Positions 20,451-28,101 of a stretch of 64,000 nt of DNA are shown piece by piece. The DNA comes from Hyphomonas johnsonii MHS-2 (lineage in GTDB: Bacteria; Pseudomonadota; Alphaproteobacteria; Caulobacterales; Hyphomonadaceae). Within the stretch, counting starts at the first letter, position 1. Every line of letters starts with the position of its first letter. Location: the NCBI RefSeq assembly GCF_000685275.1, contig NZ_ARYK01000001.1:248001-312000 (forward strand), written 5' to 3'. The notes beneath the pieces were generated by a model that saw nothing but the letters and a program-made list of their open reading frames with translations, had not been told where the DNA came from and searched no databases. The position numbers and the translations under genes were made by a program.

Positions 20451-20978
20451 ATGAGCTTGCAGTTCATACGAGCGGACTTGGTGCGCGATCGTGACGTGCT
20501 CAAACGCTTCAATGTCGAATATCTCACGTGGATCGGCGACGCAGTGCAGGAGCGGTTTGGACTCGTGCTGTCGGATCTCTTGGGCGCCTCGATTCCAGAT
20601 TACGTGGATCGCGAATTAGAGAAGCTTTGCGAAGGCACGCCTCCGGATGGCGTGTTCTATCTCGTTTTGAATGAGAAGACTGCAGTTGGTATGGGAGGGA
20701 TGCGCCGCGTCGGAGGTGACATCGGCGAGATCAAACGCATTTACGTCCCAAAGGCGGTCCGAGGCGGTGGCGTCGGGGTAAAGATATTGGATCGGCTCAT
20801 CGCAGATGCGCGATCATTTGGTTATCGGGAGCTAGTTCTGGACACCGGCCCCTTCATGAACTCTGCCCATCGCCTCTACGAAGCGGCGGGGTTCATCGAC
20901 ATTCCAGCTTATGCCGAGGCTGAGGTGCCACAGGCCTTGCACCATGATTGGCGCTTCATGCGGTGTAAGCTCGGTTAG
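20451..20978 (+). CDS. GNAT-family N-acetyltransferase
   Basis: A 175-residue acetyltransferase. The acetyl-CoA binding motif A reads IKRIYVPKAVRGGGVGVKIL (about 93-112), followed by GYRELVLDTGPFMNSAHRLYEAAGF, the common GNAT C-terminal half. GGGGAAGC lies just upstream of the ATG. Codon use is less GC-biased than in neighbours (ATA, TTA, GTT, CGA are frequent) and the gene lies just past a tRNA, which together suggest horizontal acquisition. The substrate is unknown. Confidence 0.85.
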   Translation: MSLQFIRADLVRDRDVLKRFNVEYLTWIGDAVQERFGLVLSDLLGASIPDYVDRELEKLCEGTPPDGVFYLVLNEKTAVGMGGMRRVGGDIGEIKRIYVPKAVRGGGVGVKILDRLIADARSFGYRELVLDTGPFMNSAHRLYEAAGFIDIPAYAEAEVPQALHHDWRFMRCKLG

Positions 20979-21205
20979 GCAATGACGCCTTCACGAGTGA
21001 CGCTTTGTGCCAGCCAAAGAGCCCGGCGGCAGCGGCAGGATGTGGTGAAAAGCTGACGTTCTGCAAAGTCTGCCGCTATGTCCGCTCTTAAGCCGAAAGC
21101 AGCCCAAGTCTTCCAACCATGTGAGACTATCCAACCCCGCTTTCTCGCGTTTGGTCGAAAGTCGGCGACCCGGCAACGCTTGCGCGCCGGGCCGCCGGAA
21201 AAAGT
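20979..21205. other. Spacer between GNAT and oligopeptidase genes
   Basis: There are 227 bases without a supportable gene. The stretch around 21078-21115 is a non-coding tail of the tRNA-adjacent segment, and higher-GC host-like sequence resumes at about 21170. No terminator with a T tract is visible. Confidence 0.3.
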
Positions 21206-23434
21206 TCAGTCGTCCCCGGAAAGATTCAGCGCGTCCGTCTTGCCGACGGCGGCGAGGGCGAAGGCGTATTCAATGGCGGTTTCTTTCAGGCCCTCAAAGC
21301 GCCCGGATGCGCCGCCATGGCCGGCTTCCATGTTGATGCGCAGGAAGTAGGGACCGCCATTCGGTGCTTCGTGGCGCAGCTTCGCGGCCCATTTGCTGGG
21401 CTCCCAATAGGTGACGCGCGGGTCGGACAGGCCGCCGGTAATCAGCATGGCCGGGTAGGGCTGGTCAGTGACATGGTCGTACGGGCTGTAGGCGAGGATG
21501 GTGTCATAGTCGGTTTCACTGGTCAGCGGGTTGCCCCATTCGGGCCATTCCGGCGGCGTCAGCGGCAGGCTCTCGTCGGACATGGTGTTGAGCACGTCGA
21601 CGAAGGGCACGGCGGCGATGATGCCGGCGAAGAGTTCCGGGTCCATGTTCGCCGCAGCGCCCATCAGCAGGCCGCCTGCCGACCCGCCGTGGCCGATGAT
21701 CCTGCCTTTGGACGTATAGTGCTGGTCGACCAGGTAATGGCCGGCCGCGATATAGTCCTTGAAGGTGTTGGCCTTCTTCTCGAGCTTGCCGTCGAGATAC
21801 CATTGATAGCCCTTGGCCATCGAGCCGCGCGGGTGGACGATGGCGTAGACAAAGCCGCGATCAACCAGGCTGAGGCGCCCGGTGCGGAAGTCTGCCGGGA
21901 TGGTAATGCCGTAGGAGCCGTAGCCGTAGAGCAGAAGCGGGGCTGTGCCATCGACCGGCGTGTCCTTGCGGCGCAACAGCGTCACCGGCACCCGTTCGCC
22001 ATCCCATGACGGGGCCATGACGCGCTCCGAGACATAGTCGTCCGGATTGTGGCCGGAGGGGACTTCGCGGGTCTTGCGCAGGGTGCGTTCGTGGGTGGTG
22101 AGGTCGTAGTCGATGACCTGGTCGGGCGTGGTCGGCGAGGCGTAGTCGAAACGCAGGATCGGCGTGTTGAAATCATAGCCGCTGTCGAGGCCGAGATCGT
22201 AGGCCGCCTCGTCGAAGCTGATTTCATGTTCGGCGCCATCGGCGCGGGCGCGCACGACAATGCGGGGCAGGCCGTTCTCGCGCTCCATGCGGGCCAGATA
22301 GTCCTTCTGGGGCTGCATGCCGAGCAGCAGCGTGCCGGGGCGATGCGGGATGACCTCTTCCCACTGGTCGCGGGAGGTGGCCTCCATCGGCGCCTTCATC
22401 ATCTTGAAATCGATCGCACCGTCGAGATTGGTGATGATGTAGAACTGGCCGGCCCAGTGGACGACCGAATATTCATTGTCGGTCTGGCGCGGTGCGACCG
22501 TGTGCAGGACCGGGTTCAGCTCGCTGGCCTTGAACCAGTGGATTTCCGACGTTGTGTGGCCGGAGGCGTTGATGAAGATCACCTCTTCACTGACGCTCTT
22601 GTCGATGCCGACGAAGAAGCCGGGGTCTTTCTCCTCATACAGCAGCGTGTCTTCGCCGGTGGCGAGGTTGCGCTGGTAGACCGCGTCAGGGCGGGCGTTC
22701 TCGTCGCGGTGAACCCAGACGATGGCCTGGCCATTGGCCGACCATTCGAAGCTGCCATAGGCATTGTCGATGATCGCGGCGGTTTCTTCGCCGCTGGCGA
22801 TGTCCTGGACGTGGATCTGGTAGAACTCGCTGCCCTGCGTATCGATCGAATAGGCGACGCGTTCGTGGTCGGGGCTGGTGTCGATGCCGCCGAAGGCGAA
22901 ATAGTCCTTGCCCTTGCCCATCGCGTCGCCGTCCAGGAGGATCGTCTCGGGCGCATCGGGATTGAAGGCGTCTGTCGCCGGGCGGCGGGCGATGATCGGA
23001 TATTCGCCGCCCTGACGGTAGCGCGTGTAATAGGCCCACGGGCCGTCAATCTCCGGGACCGTGCTGTCGTCTTCCTTGATGCGGCCGCGCATTTCCTTGA
23101 ACAATTCGTCGCGCAGCGCCTCGGTCGGGGTTTCGAGGACGGCCTTGGTGTAGGCGTTCTCGGCTTCGAGATAGGTGCGGATATCTTCGCGCAGCACGGT
23201 GGGGTCGCGCATGACCTCCTGCCAGTTGTCGTCCTTCATCCAGTAATAGGGGTCGTTACGTGTGCGACCGACCTGCGTGGTCTCGTGGTCGATGCGGGGG
23301 GCGACAGGGGCGGTGGGGGCGGTGGCTGCGGCAGGCGCGGCCGGGGCAGCAGCCGTGTCAGCGGCGAGCTTTCGGTCAGTCATGGTACATCCTGTCAGGA
23401 GCGCGATGGTGGCGAGGAGAAATGATAGGCGCAT
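21206..23434 (-). CDS. ptrB: Oligopeptidase B-type S9A serine peptidase, exported
   Basis: A 742-residue prolyl-oligopeptidase-family enzyme that cleaves short peptides, typically after basic residues in oligopeptidase B. The N-terminus is a lipoprotein signal (LLTGC) followed by an Ala/Pro-rich linker, so it is likely periplasmic. A seven-bladed propeller region (about 110-470) precedes the alpha/beta hydrolase domain. The catalytic residues are Ser at about 584 (GHGGSAGG), Asp at about 670 (LSDPRVTYWEP) and His at about 706 (EAGHGGASGRF). Cleavage preference is inferred from the family. Confidence 0.92.
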   Translation of the reverse strand: MRLSFLLATIALLTGCTMTDRKLAADTAAAPAAPAAATAPTAPVAPRIDHETTQVGRTRNDPYYWMKDDNWQEVMRDPTVLREDIRTYLEAENAYTKAVLETPTEALRDELFKEMRGRIKEDDSTVPEIDGPWAYYTRYRQGGEYPIIARRPATDAFNPDAPETILLDGDAMGKGKDYFAFGGIDTSPDHERVAYSIDTQGSEFYQIHVQDIASGEETAAIIDNAYGSFEWSANGQAIVWVHRDENARPDAVYQRNLATGEDTLLYEEKDPGFFVGIDKSVSEEVIFINASGHTTSEIHWFKASELNPVLHTVAPRQTDNEYSVVHWAGQFYIITNLDGAIDFKMMKAPMEATSRDQWEEVIPHRPGTLLLGMQPQKDYLARMERENGLPRIVVRARADGAEHEISFDEAAYDLGLDSGYDFNTPILRFDYASPTTPDQVIDYDLTTHERTLRKTREVPSGHNPDDYVSERVMAPSWDGERVPVTLLRRKDTPVDGTAPLLLYGYGSYGITIPADFRTGRLSLVDRGFVYAIVHPRGSMAKGYQWYLDGKLEKKANTFKDYIAAGHYLVDQHYTSKGRIIGHGGSAGGLLMGAAANMDPELFAGIIAAVPFVDVLNTMSDESLPLTPPEWPEWGNPLTSETDYDTILAYSPYDHVTDQPYPAMLITGGLSDPRVTYWEPSKWAAKLRHEAPNGGPYFLRINMEAGHGGASGRFEGLKETAIEYAFALAAVGKTDALNLSGDD

Positions 23435-23501
23435 GGGCGCGTTCCCTGTTCCGGTTTCGAGACGCCCGAATGGACCAGCGGGCGGAGCGGTCTGTCCAGC
23501 C

Positions 23502-23912
23502 CTATTCCGACGGGCGAAAATCGAGCACGATGCCGTTGATGCACCAGCGCTCGCCTGTCGGTGGCGGACCGTCCTTGAACACGTGGCCCTGGTGCAGGCC
23601 GCACGTGGCGCAATGGCATTCGGTACGCGGGATGATCATCTTGAAATCGGTCTTGGTGGCGACAGCGTCGGGCGAGGCGGGCTGCCAGAAGCTGGGCCAG
23701 CCGGTACCGCTTTCGAACTTGTGCTCCGACGACCAGAGAACGGTGTCACAGCCCTTGCAGTGGAACAGGCCCTTGCGCTTCTCGTCATTGAAGCTGCCGG
23801 GCGTGAAAGGACGCTCTGTGCCCTCCTTGACGCCCACGCGGAATTCTTCCTCGGTGAGGAGTTCGCGCCATTCGCGGTCCGAACGCTGAATCTTGGTTTT
23901 GGTCTTGGTCAT
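23502..23912 (-). CDS. msrB: Peptide-methionine (R)-S-oxide reductase MsrB
   Basis: A 136-residue repair enzyme that reduces methionine-R-sulfoxide in proteins. The zinc site has two CxxC pairs (CKGC and CATC). The catalytic Cys is in RWCINGIVLDF near the C-terminus, the expected position. No export signal is present, so it is cytoplasmic. It precedes the oligopeptidase gene on the same strand with a 67-bp gap. Confidence 0.96.
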   Translation of the reverse strand: MTKTKTKIQRSDREWRELLTEEEFRVGVKEGTERPFTPGSFNDEKRKGLFHCKGCDTVLWSSEHKFESGTGWPSFWQPASPDAVATKTDFKMIIPRTECHCATCGLHQGHVFKDGPPPTGERWCINGIVLDFRPSE

Positions 23913-23956
23913 CGGGAGGGCTCCATATCGTGGTTCCCTCCCAATATAGGCATGGA

Positions 23957-24412
23957 TCAGCCGTAAAGCACGGTGATCGATTCAGCGACGAGCGCGGGGC
24001 GCTCCTGGCCTTCGATTTCGACCGTGCTTTCCATGATCATCTGCTTGCCACCGGACTTCTCGGTGACGGACTTGCATTTCTGGCGCAGGCGGACCTTGGA
24101 GCCGACGGGCACCATGTTGGTGAAGCGGACCTTGTCGGAACCGTAATTGATGCCGCGCGTGACGCCGGACACGTTCAGGACTTCCGATCCGAGCATCGGC
24201 AGAAGCGAGAGCGTGAGGAAGCCGTGTGCGATCGGGCCGCCCATGGCCTTGGTGGCGCGCTCGACATCAACGTGGATCCATTGGTGGTCGCCAGTCGCGT
24301 CTGCAAACTTGTTGACACGGTCCTGGTCGATCAGGTGCCAGTCGGATACGCCGACTTCCTGTCCAGCGAGGGATTCCAGGTCGGCAAAGGCGACTTTTTT
24401 CGGGTTGGCCAT
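23957..24412 (-). CDS. MaoC-family (R)-specific enoyl-CoA hydratase
   Basis: A 151-residue hot-dog-fold dehydratase. The hydratase-2 motif ATGDHQWIHVD, with catalytic Asp and His (about 40-50), is followed by GGPIAHGFLTLSLLP. Such enzymes hydrate trans-2-enoyl-CoA to (R)-3-hydroxyacyl-CoA in beta-oxidation or polyhydroxyalkanoate routes. An AGGA sequence precedes the ATG. The CoA ligase gene upstream supports an acyl-CoA role, but the exact substrate is not known. Confidence 0.93.
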   Translation of the reverse strand: MANPKKVAFADLESLAGQEVGVSDWHLIDQDRVNKFADATGDHQWIHVDVERATKAMGGPIAHGFLTLSLLPMLGSEVLNVSGVTRGINYGSDKVRFTNMVPVGSKVRLRQKCKSVTEKSGGKQMIMESTVEIEGQERPALVAESITVLYG

Positions 24413-24727
24413 AAAGGAGTTCCTCCAGAGTTTGTCCTTATGCCTGTTCTGGCGCGGGCGGCGCGATCGGGCAAGGTTTACCGAGCGTCAATTTGCTGGA
24501 CGGCGGGATGATTCTGCCGAATACTTCCCCAAGCGGTGGGCTGCTTGAGAACCATCACAACAACCAGATCAGCGTTTCTGGAAGGGCCTGCTGTATTCTG
24601 GCGTCAGCGTGATCCTCATCCCGATCCTCGAGCTGGGCATTCTCAGCGGATTGGCCGCACTATTGGGTGAAATTCCAGACAGCCGCTCTTCAGGGCCGCT
24701 GTTTGCGTTCCAGGCTGGCGCACCCGT
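24413..24727. other. Degenerate spacer between MaoC and CoA-ligase genes
   Basis: These 315 bases contain no intact gene. They lie just beyond a GH1 glycosidase scrap and probably represent decayed coding DNA. A plus-strand reading (24549-24746) is hydrophobic but has no start codon or ribosome binding site. Confidence 0.4.
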
Positions 24728-24802
24728 CAGGCCGAACCGCGGGGCATAGCCCTTGGCCCATTCGAAATTGTCGAGCATCGACCAGTCGCCAGCCTGAACC
24801 AT
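24728..24802 (-). pseudogene. GH1 beta-glucosidase C-terminal remnant
   Basis: Read on the minus strand, 24787-24728 encodes DWSMLDNFEWAKGYAPRFGL. This matches the C-terminal signature of family 1 beta-glycosidases (W-S-L-x-DNFEWA-x-GY-x-x-RFGL), which holds sugar-binding Trp and Glu residues. Nothing before or after it resembles GH1: upstream is the CoA-ligase stop (24804) and downstream the frame runs into unrelated sequence. It is best read as the vestige of a deleted glucosidase gene. Confidence 0.75.
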
Positions 24803-24803
24803 G

Positions 24804-26351
24804 TCAGATGATCCGGCTGCCGGTCTTGCCCCAATACTTGTCGCGGATCAGGCGCTTGTAGAGCTTGCCCGTTGCATGGCGCGGCAGGTCCGGTTCGAAG
24901 TCGATGCTTTTCGGGCATTTGAGTTTCGACAGGTTGGCCAGGCAGAACGCCATCAGTTCAGCGGCGAGTTCGGGCGATGGGGCGATGCCGGGCATGGGCT
25001 GGACCACCGCCTTCACGGCTTCGCCGAATTCCTCGTCAGGCACGCCGATGACCGCGCAGTCGGCGACTTTCGGGTGGGTGATCAGGATGTTCTCCGTCTC
25101 CTGCGGATAGATGTTCACGCCGCCGGAAATGATCATGAAGGCCTTGCGGTCTGTCAGGTAGAGGAAGCCGTCTTCGTCGACCTTGCCGACATCGCCGAGC
25201 GACGACCAGTCACGATGCTTGGGGTTGAGCGCGGCATCATTCTTCTCGGGCGAATTGTGATAGTTCGGCGGAGGCGTTCCGCCGAAATAGACTTGGCCTT
25301 CCTCGCCGACCGGCACTTCGTCGCCGTTCTCGTCACAGATGTGCAGTTCGCCCCAGATCGCCCGGCCGACGGTGCCCTTGTGGGTCAACCAGTCGGGACT
25401 CTTGACCCAGGTCATGCCGTTGCCTTCCGAGCCGGCATAATACTCGTCGATGATCGGGCCCCACCAGGCGATCATCTTCTCCTTGACCGGCACAGGGCAG
25501 GGCGCGGCCGCGTGGACAACCCATTTGAGGCTGGAGACGTCGTACGTGTTGCGTACGTCTTCCGGCAGCTTCAGCAGCTTCACGAACATGGTCGGCACCA
25601 TCTGGATGTGGGTGACCTTGTAGTGCTGGATATGGGACAGGAATGTTTCCGGATCGAATTTTTCCATGATCACGAGCGTTGCGCCGAGCCGCGTGAAGGA
25701 CATGCAGTAGCGTAGCGGCGCGGCATGGTAGAGCGGGGCGGGCGACAGGTAGACGGAATCCTCGTTGGCACCGGAAAGGGCCTTCAGGATGTCGCCGAGG
25801 ACGTTCGGCTGGTCGATCGGCTGGTTCGGCTCCAGCGGCGGCCGGATGCCCTTGGGCTGTCCGGTCGTCCCGGAGGAATAGAGCATGTCGGTGCCGGCCA
25901 TCTCGTCGGCGATGGGTGAGGCGGGGAACCCGGCCCTGTGCGTTTCCAGGGCAACAAAGCCCGGAATGTCACCATCGATTGACCAATAGTGATCGAGACT
26001 GGTTGCGGCCTTGGCCTGGACGGCGACGTCGCGCTTGGAATGCCCGGCGATGAACAGCTGTGCGCCGGAATCGGTGAGGATGTATTCCACTTCGGATGCG
26101 GTCAGGCGGGACGAGACCGCGACATAGTAGAGGCCCGCACGCTGGGCGGCCCAGCAGATTTCGAAATAGCGGGGCGAGTTCTCGGCATAGAGTGCAATCG
26201 TGTCGCCGGGCTTGCAGCCGGCCGCACGCAGCGCGTGGGCAATCTGGTTCGAGCGTTCGTCGAGTTGGCGGAAGGTGACGACCTCGCCGCTGCCCGCCAT
26301 GATGTAGGCGGGATGGTCGGGGCGGGCCTTGGCGTGGTGGAAGGGGTGCAT
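24804..26351 (-). CDS. AMP-dependent acyl-CoA synthetase/ligase
   Basis: A 515-residue ANL-superfamily enzyme that activates a carboxylic acid with ATP and CoA. Motifs in order are the P-loop YSSGTTGQPKG (about 155-165), YAGSEGNGM, the hinge LTDRKAFMIISGGVNIYP and the catalytic lysine region TGKLYKR near the C-terminus. An in-frame TGA at 24804 is followed at once by a glycosidase remnant. It probably supplies acyl-CoA to the neighbouring MaoC hydratase; chain length or acid type is unknown. Confidence 0.93.
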   Translation of the reverse strand: MHPFHHAKARPDHPAYIMAGSGEVVTFRQLDERSNQIAHALRAAGCKPGDTIALYAENSPRYFEICWAAQRAGLYYVAVSSRLTASEVEYILTDSGAQLFIAGHSKRDVAVQAKAATSLDHYWSIDGDIPGFVALETHRAGFPASPIADEMAGTDMLYSSGTTGQPKGIRPPLEPNQPIDQPNVLGDILKALSGANEDSVYLSPAPLYHAAPLRYCMSFTRLGATLVIMEKFDPETFLSHIQHYKVTHIQMVPTMFVKLLKLPEDVRNTYDVSSLKWVVHAAAPCPVPVKEKMIAWWGPIIDEYYAGSEGNGMTWVKSPDWLTHKGTVGRAIWGELHICDENGDEVPVGEEGQVYFGGTPPPNYHNSPEKNDAALNPKHRDWSSLGDVGKVDEDGFLYLTDRKAFMIISGGVNIYPQETENILITHPKVADCAVIGVPDEEFGEAVKAVVQPMPGIAPSPELAAELMAFCLANLSKLKCPKSIDFEPDLPRHATGKLYKRLIRDKYWGKTGSRII

Positions 26352-26459
26352 GAATTGGTTTCTCCGTGGGTGGCGGCGCCTCTGGCGGGGCCTGCCATGC
26401 TGCTGGGCAGAGCTTACCTGTCCTGCTGCCTGCGTCCACTGGGGACCTTGGGGAAAGTG

Positions 26460-27044
26460 TCAGAACGTCCGCAGCCAGTAATTCATGGGGTGGGGGAGGT
26501 CCGGACCATGCTCCGTCTCCGGCCAGTCGAACTGGCAGGTGGCATCCGGCAGCTTGCGGTAACCGCGCTTGGTCCAGAATGCGTCGAGGGGGCGGTAATT
26601 CGCCGGGCGGGCCGGGTGGTCGGCCGGGCGTTCGACGGCGCAGAAGCACGCGCGCTTGTAGCCATTGACGACCGCATGTGCCTCCCGGGCATCGAAGAAG
26701 GCATTGCCCAGCCCCCGGCCACGATAAGCTGGCAGGAGCACGGATTCGCCGAAATAGAAGGTCGAGGCGAGGCTGTACCCGGCGTTTTCGAGCGGGCTGG
26801 CAAATGCGGCATCCCGGCGCGTCAGGGCCGACCCCGTCGCGCAGCCGACAATGTTGCCATGGTCGGTTTCAGCGACCACGATGAGGGCGTCCAGCGCCGC
26901 GCCGAAGCTGCGCATGTAGGCCTGCTCGCGGGTCGTGGTGCCGGCGTAGAGATAAGGGAAGGCGCGCAATACCTGGATGCGGAGATGCGCGAGGGCGGGC
27001 AGGGCCCGCTCAAGGTCAATGCCGGTCAGGGTGCGGACAATCAT
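26460..27044 (-). CDS. GNAT-family acetyltransferase, overlap-coupled
   Basis: A 194-residue acetyltransferase. The acetyl-CoA binding segment is ESVLLPAYRGRGLGNAFFDAR (about 118-138), followed by ACFCAVERPADHP and a C-terminal PLDAFWTKRGYRKLP. I chose the ATG at 27044 because it begins a normal GNAT N-terminus and overlaps the stop of a 27-codon ORF (ATGA). It is the last gene of an operon starting at 29405. The substrate is unknown. Confidence 0.85.
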   Translation of the reverse strand: MIVRTLTGIDLERALPALAHLRIQVLRAFPYLYAGTTTREQAYMRSFGAALDALIVVAETDHGNIVGCATGSALTRRDAAFASPLENAGYSLASTFYFGESVLLPAYRGRGLGNAFFDAREAHAVVNGYKRACFCAVERPADHPARPANYRPLDAFWTKRGYRKLPDATCQFDWPETEHGPDLPHPMNYWLRTF

Positions 27045-27124
27045 GAGGCCTGGCGGATCCGTTCCCCGGGGTCGCGCCGGGTGAGTGCGGCAGGGTGCCG
27101 GGCGATGATCGCCGTGATGTTCAT
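27041..27124 (-). CDS. 27-aa small ORF linking two genes
   Basis: The ORF encodes 27 residues (MNITAIIARHPAALTRRDPG then ERIRQAS). Its ATG overlaps the stop of the fatty-acid hydroxylase gene and its TGA overlaps the ATG of the GNAT gene, both as ATGA. It may be a leader-type peptide that passes ribosomes on to the GNAT gene, or a chance ORF. No family is recognised. Confidence 0.45.
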   Translation of the reverse strand: MNITAIIARHPAALTRRDPGERIRQAS

Positions 27125-28101
27125 GGCGCGCGGGTGTCGGCGCGGGGCAGGCCCGGCGAGCCGGCGAGTTCCGGATGCTGCGAAACATGGGCGGCCTTCA
27201 ACTCGACCGACCGGTTGTGCTGGCCGTCAGGGCTCCAGCCCGGCGCATTGATCGCGCGGCGGATCCAGCGGTCGGGCCGGAAGCCGTCACGGGCGCAATC
27301 CCGCAACAGTCCGCCCAGTTCGTGAAAGGCGATGACGAACGGATTGTAGCTGGTGAGCGGCTTGACGATGCCATAGATCGGCTGTTCGGCGTCCAGCTCG
27401 GGGACAAATGTCCCGAACATCTTGTCCCAGATGATGAACACGCCGGCATAGTTGGAGTCGAGATAGCGCGGGTTGGTGGCGTGGTGGACGCGGTGATGCG
27501 ACGGCGTGTTGAACACGGCCTCGAACCAGCCGGGCATGCGGCCCACCGCCTCGGTATGGATCCAGAACTGGTAGATCAGGTTCAGCCCGGCGACAAAGAA
27601 GATGAGGTAGGGGTGGAAGCCGATCAGCACCATCGGTAATCCAAGCAGGATCAGGCCGGTGAACGGCCCGAACCAGGGCTGACGAAGCGCCGTGGTGAGG
27701 TTGTAGTGCGTGCTGGAATGGTGGGTCACGTGTTCCATCCAGAACCAGCGGATGCGATGGGCCAGCCTGTGCTTCCAGTAATAGGTGAAGTCGTAGATGA
27801 GGAAAGCCAGTGCCACGCTCCACCAGGTAAACGGGATGCCGTCAAAGCCCCAGCCGGAAATCGTCGATACCGAAAGATGATAGGGCCACGCCAGGAGCAT
27901 CAGCCAGAGCGTTGCAAAGCCGGTCAGCGTGTTCACCACGACATTGCCCATGCCCATGGCCATCGAGGCGATCGCGTCCTTGGTTTCGTACCGGCCCTTG
28001 GCGCGCCCGGTCTTGACCGCCCACCATTCCCAGGCGACCGACAGCACGAAGAGTGGCGCGGCAAGTGTCGTCGGGTCTATCGAGGAAAGCCATTCAGGCA
28101 T
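27121..28101 (-). CDS. Fatty-acid hydroxylase / sterol desaturase-family protein
   Basis: A 326-residue integral membrane di-iron oxygenase. Three histidine clusters are visible: HRLAH, HVTHHSSTHYN and HHRVHH, spaced as in the fatty-acid hydroxylase superfamily, with several hydrophobic helices before and between them (about 10-35, 45-70, 85-115, 150-185). The start codon overlaps the amidohydrolase stop (TGATG). Substrate could be a sterol-like, carotenoid or ether lipid; the sequence does not decide. Confidence 0.92.
   Translation of the reverse strand: MPEWLSSIDPTTLAAPLFVLSVAWEWWAVKTGRAKGRYETKDAIASMAMGMGNVVVNTLTGFATLWLMLLAWPYHLSVSTISGWGFDGIPFTWWSVALAFLIYDFTYYWKHRLAHRIRWFWMEHVTHHSSTHYNLTTALRQPWFGPFTGLILLGLPMVLIGFHPYLIFFVAGLNLIYQFWIHTEAVGRMPGWFEAVFNTPSHHRVHHATNPRYLDSNYAGVFIIWDKMFGTFVPELDAEQPIYGIVKPLTSYNPFVIAFHELGGLLRDCARDGFRPDRWIRRAINAPGWSPDGQHNRSVELKAAHVSQHPELAGSPGLPRADTRAP

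Noticed and set aside
20973-20981. GTTAGGC at the GNAT stop codon, resembling an integron attC core site
   Set aside because: It overlaps the gene's own stop codon and no matching RYYYAAC partner with attC-like arms lies nearby in the right orientation, so an integron cassette is not supported.
24549-24749. Hydrophobic plus-strand reading between the MaoC and CoA-ligase genes
   Set aside because: It has no start codon, no ribosome binding site and no recognisable family; it overlaps the GH1 scrap on the other strand and is probably chance or decayed DNA.
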